From assembly GCF_900111765.1 (NCBI RefSeq), contig NZ_FOIB01000004.1:744001-808000 (forward strand): a stretch of 64,000 nt of DNA, given 5' to 3'. A model generated the notes under the pieces. That model was not told where the DNA came from. It ran no database searches and saw only the letters and a program-made list of their open reading frames with translations. This DNA is from Myxococcus fulvus (GTDB lineage Bacteria; Myxococcota; Myxococcia; Myxococcales; Myxococcaceae). Shown piece after piece: positions 61,711 through 64,000 of this stretch. Position 1 is the stretch's first letter; every line of letters starts with the position of its first letter. Both the position numbers and the translations under genes were made by a program.

Positions 61711-63081
61711 CTACTTGGGCGCGGGCTGGGCCTCGGCCTGGAGACCGGCGAGCTTCTTCTCCAGGTTCTTCACCATGCGCGGCGACGTCTGCACGGCGGG
61801 CAACGTCTTGGCGAAGGCGAGGGCCTCCTCCAGCGTCTTCACCGCGGCGGCGGTGTCCTTGCGCGCGACGAGGATGTCGACCCGGCCGGACATCACGCTG
61901 AGCCGACGCGAGCCCTGCACCCGGGCCAGCGCGCGGTCGCTCGCGGCGAGCGCGTCGTCCAGCCGTCCCACGGTCCGGTACAGCGTGGCCAGGCGCGCGG
62001 GCGGGTTGTAGTCCTGGGGCAGGTCCTTCTCGCTCTGCTCCAGCGCGGGGATGGCGCGCTCGGGCGTGCCCAGCTTCATGGCCGCGCCCATGCGGTGCGA
62101 GTCGAAGACGGTGCGGGCCTCGGGGTTGGGGGCCTTGGCGGCCTCGGCCTCCAGGAAGGTCAGCCACTCCTCGGCGAGGACCTTCTTGCCGGCCTCGTCC
62201 TTGGCCACCTCGCGCGCCATGAGGCGCGCCTCGTACAGCCCCGAGCGGTCATCACCGGACATCTCGATGACGGGAGCCCCCATGGCGTCCACCACCTTGG
62301 CCTCCAGCCCAGCGCGCAGCTCTTTCACCCCGGCCGCGTCCTCGGGCATGGACACCGCGCACATCAGGCCGAACATCGCGGCGTTGGCCCACGACAGCGA
62401 GCGGGGCGTGCCCGGCAGCAGCTCAAGCGCCTTCTTCGCGCAGGGCTCCACCTGCATCGCGCCGTACATCGCCGTCATGAGCGACTCCAGGGCGCGCCCC
62501 CGGCGGGACCAGTCGGCGGGCGCCTCGGCCAGGGCCTCCGTCAGCGTCTCTATCGCTTCGGTGGAGCGGCCCTCGGCATGGAGCGCGTCACCGCGAGCCA
62601 GCAGCGCCTCCGCGCCGGTGACGCCGCCCTTGTAGGCGCGCTCGCCGTCCTCGAAGAGCTTCTCCAGCTGCGACACGGTGGCGCTGCCCGCGAAGCGCAG
62701 GAGCGGCTTCTCCGCGCGCGGGTCGATGACGTACAGCGTGGGCCAGAACTCGATGGGGAACTTCTCCTGGAACGCCGCGTTCTGGGTCAGGTCGGTGTTC
62801 ACCTCCAGCCAGACGAAGCGGTCGGCGTGGCGCGCCAGCGACTTGTCCGACAGGACGTACGCCTTCATGGAGCGACAGGTGTGGCACCACGGCGCCCAGA
62901 CGTCGACGAAGAGGGGAATCCCCTTCGCCTTCGCTTCCGCGAGGGCTCGGGCGTAGTCATCCTCGATGAACGGCAGGGGAGCTCCGGCGTGCGCCGCTTC
63001 CGTGGACACGGGCGTGTTCGTGTTCGCGGCGGTGCAGCCGACGAGCCCCCATAGCAGCAGGCTGGCGACAAGGGTGCGCAT
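61711..63081 (-). CDS. Thioredoxin-fold lipoprotein with TPR-like tail
   Basis: A 456-residue lipoprotein. The lipobox is G-L-V-G-C (Cys16). A thioredoxin domain spans about 40-165, with active site W-C-H-T-C at 65-69 in the W-A-P-W-C-H-T-C context of DsbD gamma/thioredoxin_7 proteins, a late cis-Pro (F-W-P-T-L-Y-V-I), and D-V-W. The remaining about 290 residues form TPR-like helical pairs. It is probably a periplasm-facing thiol reductase recruiting partners by the TPRs. Upstream the frame is open to 63171 without homology. It is convergent with the phosphoesterase gene. Confidence 0.88.
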   Translation of the reverse strand: MRTLVASLLLWGLVGCTAANTNTPVSTEAAHAGAPLPFIEDDYARALAEAKAKGIPLFVDVWAPWCHTCRSMKAYVLSDKSLARHADRFVWLEVNTDLTQNAAFQEKFPIEFWPTLYVIDPRAEKPLLRFAGSATVSQLEKLFEDGERAYKGGVTGAEALLARGDALHAEGRSTEAIETLTEALAEAPADWSRRGRALESLMTAMYGAMQVEPCAKKALELLPGTPRSLSWANAAMFGLMCAVSMPEDAAGVKELRAGLEAKVVDAMGAPVIEMSGDDRSGLYEARLMAREVAKDEAGKKVLAEEWLTFLEAEAAKAPNPEARTVFDSHRMGAAMKLGTPERAIPALEQSEKDLPQDYNPPARLATLYRTVGRLDDALAASDRALARVQGSRRLSVMSGRVDILVARKDTAAAVKTLEEALAFAKTLPAVQTSPRMVKNLEKKLAGLQAEAQPAPK

Positions 63082-63196
63082 GGCGCCAGACCCTACACCC
63101 GGGACGCGCCGCTCGCTCCTGCCGCGAAACTGACATCCACCACGCAAGCAACTGGGCACCTGCCCGTGCACATGCTCTGGTGTGCGCGGACCTCCG

Positions 63197-64000
63197 ATGC
63201 GAGACCCCTACACCCTGCGTGACGCGCTCGCGTCCGCCCTGGACGCCCTCCCCTCCGCCGAGCGGTTCCCGGACCCCTCCGACGCGGACCTGGCCCGCCG
63301 GCTGGCGGAGCGGCTGCGGCGTGACTTGCTGCCCCGCCTCGGCTCGGCGGACGCGCCCCTGCTGCTGGTGGCCATCGCCGGCCCCAACAATGTCGGCAAG
63401 TCCACGCTGTTCAACGCGCTGGTGGGTGCGTCGCTGTCGCCCGCGAGGCCCGAGGGAGGACTGACGAAGCAGTGTCTGGCGGCGGCCCACCCGGAGACCT
63501 GGACGGGCGCGCTGAAGGACTTCCTCACCCGCCGCTACGACACGGTGCCCGTCGCGTCGGGAGAGTCGGCGCCGGTGGACCAGCCGGGGCCCTCCGGCCG
63601 GCTGTACCTGGTGCTGGCCGAGGACGTGCCGCGCGGGCTGCTCGTCATGGACACGCCGGACTTCGACAGCGTGTACCGCGAGAATCGCGAGCGCGCCGAG
63701 GCGCTGCTCGTCACGGTGGACGTGCTCGTGTTCGTGGTGAGCCGGCAGACGTACCAGAACGCGGCGCTGGTGGACTTCCTGCGCGCGGCGGTGGGCCATG
63801 GGCGGCCGTACCTGCTCGTCTACAACGAGGCCTCTCGCGAGGAGGTGGCGCGCGGGCACCTGGACAAGCTGGCTGCGGATGTCGGCCATCCGCCGCTCGC
63901 GCGCTACCTGGCGCCGCACCAGCCGGAGGTGGAGGCGGGCCTGCGTCCGCTCGCGACGGTGCCGCTGGATGGGAAGCCCGCGCTGGGCTCGCTCCTCGGA
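63197..64000 (+). CDS. P-loop GTPase, C-terminally cut by the window end
   Basis: 268 codons from ATG 63197 run past the window end without a stop. Residues 62-69 are the P-loop G-P-N-N-V-G-K-S with Thr following, then a switch-like T-K-Q-C and a G3-type D-T-P-D-F-D-S (Asp in place of the usual Gly). N-E-A-S at about 210 may serve as G4 (the usual N-K-x-D is absent). This resembles dynamin/EngA-like GTPases of the 50S ribosome-binding GTPase group. It is unrelated to the shadow frames on the other strand. Full domain order cannot be judged. Confidence 0.82.
   Translation, partial: MRDPYTLRDALASALDALPSAERFPDPSDADLARRLAERLRRDLLPRLGSADAPLLLVAIAGPNNVGKSTLFNALVGASLSPARPEGGLTKQCLAAAHPETWTGALKDFLTRRYDTVPVASGESAPVDQPGPSGRLYLVLAEDVPRGLLVMDTPDFDSVYRENRERAEALLVTVDVLVFVVSRQTYQNAALVDFLRAAVGHGRPYLLVYNEASREEVARGHLDKLAADVGHPPLARYLAPHQPEVEAGLRPLATVPLDGKPALGSLLG

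Overview
The window is about 64 kb of very GC-rich, densely coding bacterial chromosome. It carries no phage, transposase, CRISPR or RNA gene that I can recognise. The content points to a myxobacterium of the Myxococcaceae: many secreted lipoproteins with Cys-rich, PKD, IPT/TIG and parallel beta-helix modules, large GAF/PAS/MASE1 histidine kinases, a TolQ plus two TolR motor operon that fits the AglRQS gliding motor, and extensive start/stop overlaps. The genus call is inference.

Layout. 1-4.8 kb (minus): thioredoxin, FKBP isomerase, an outer-membrane barrel protein, glutamine-dependent NAD synthetase and a LON-domain protein. 5.0-9.0 kb: two regulator/enzyme pairs read divergently (TetR with a serine beta-lactamase-family hydrolase; AraC with a quinone-oxidoreductase-like MDR enzyme). 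9.1-11.4 kb: a modular discoidin-PKD-PKD-discoidin-esterase lipoprotein. 11.5-18.2 kb: a MASE1 hybrid kinase, a TM2 protein with a clear terminator, several hypotheticals, and an AraC regulator divergent from a glycolipid-binding protein. 18.3-21.2 kb (minus): the putative aglR-aglQ-aglS operon with a good sigma-70-type promoter and its own terminator, then a phosphoglycolate phosphatase-like gene. 21.4-28.7 kb (plus): a GspE-N domain protein, a lipoprotein MsrB-MsrA fusion and a 1652-residue polytopic membrane protein.

28.7-34.3 kb (minus) is a beta-helix lipoprotein followed by a kinase that lacks its ATPase domain and overlaps a complete kinase by 11 nt. 34.7-40.5 kb (plus): an SDR enzyme, a decayed Uma2 nuclease gene, a PhaE-like/PhaC polyhydroxyalkanoate synthase pair coupled to an alpha/beta hydrolase, an ATP-grasp protein and a lipoprotein. 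40.5-43.4 kb (minus): a queuosine-precursor-type transporter, a two-gene pterin cluster (FolB-like fusion and pteridine-reductase-like SDR) and a small secreted protein with a terminator.

43.5-51.9 kb (minus) is the most unusual region: five consecutive genes joined by 1-4 nt start/stop overlaps, all predicted exported and mostly lipoproteins. They encode, in transcription order, a vWA protein, an ASH/PKD protein, a Cys-rich/PPC protein, a six-IPT protein and a second Cys-rich protein. The coupling suggests fixed-ratio synthesis of one cell-surface assembly that I do not recognise. 52.0-64.0 kb: methyltransferase, Gre-like factor, dienelactone hydrolase, small lipoprotein and membrane proteins, a coupled Ser/Gly-rich lipoprotein plus DUF4105-type protein, a LuxR regulator, a metallophosphoesterase, a thioredoxin-TPR lipoprotein, and a P-loop GTPase cut by the window end.
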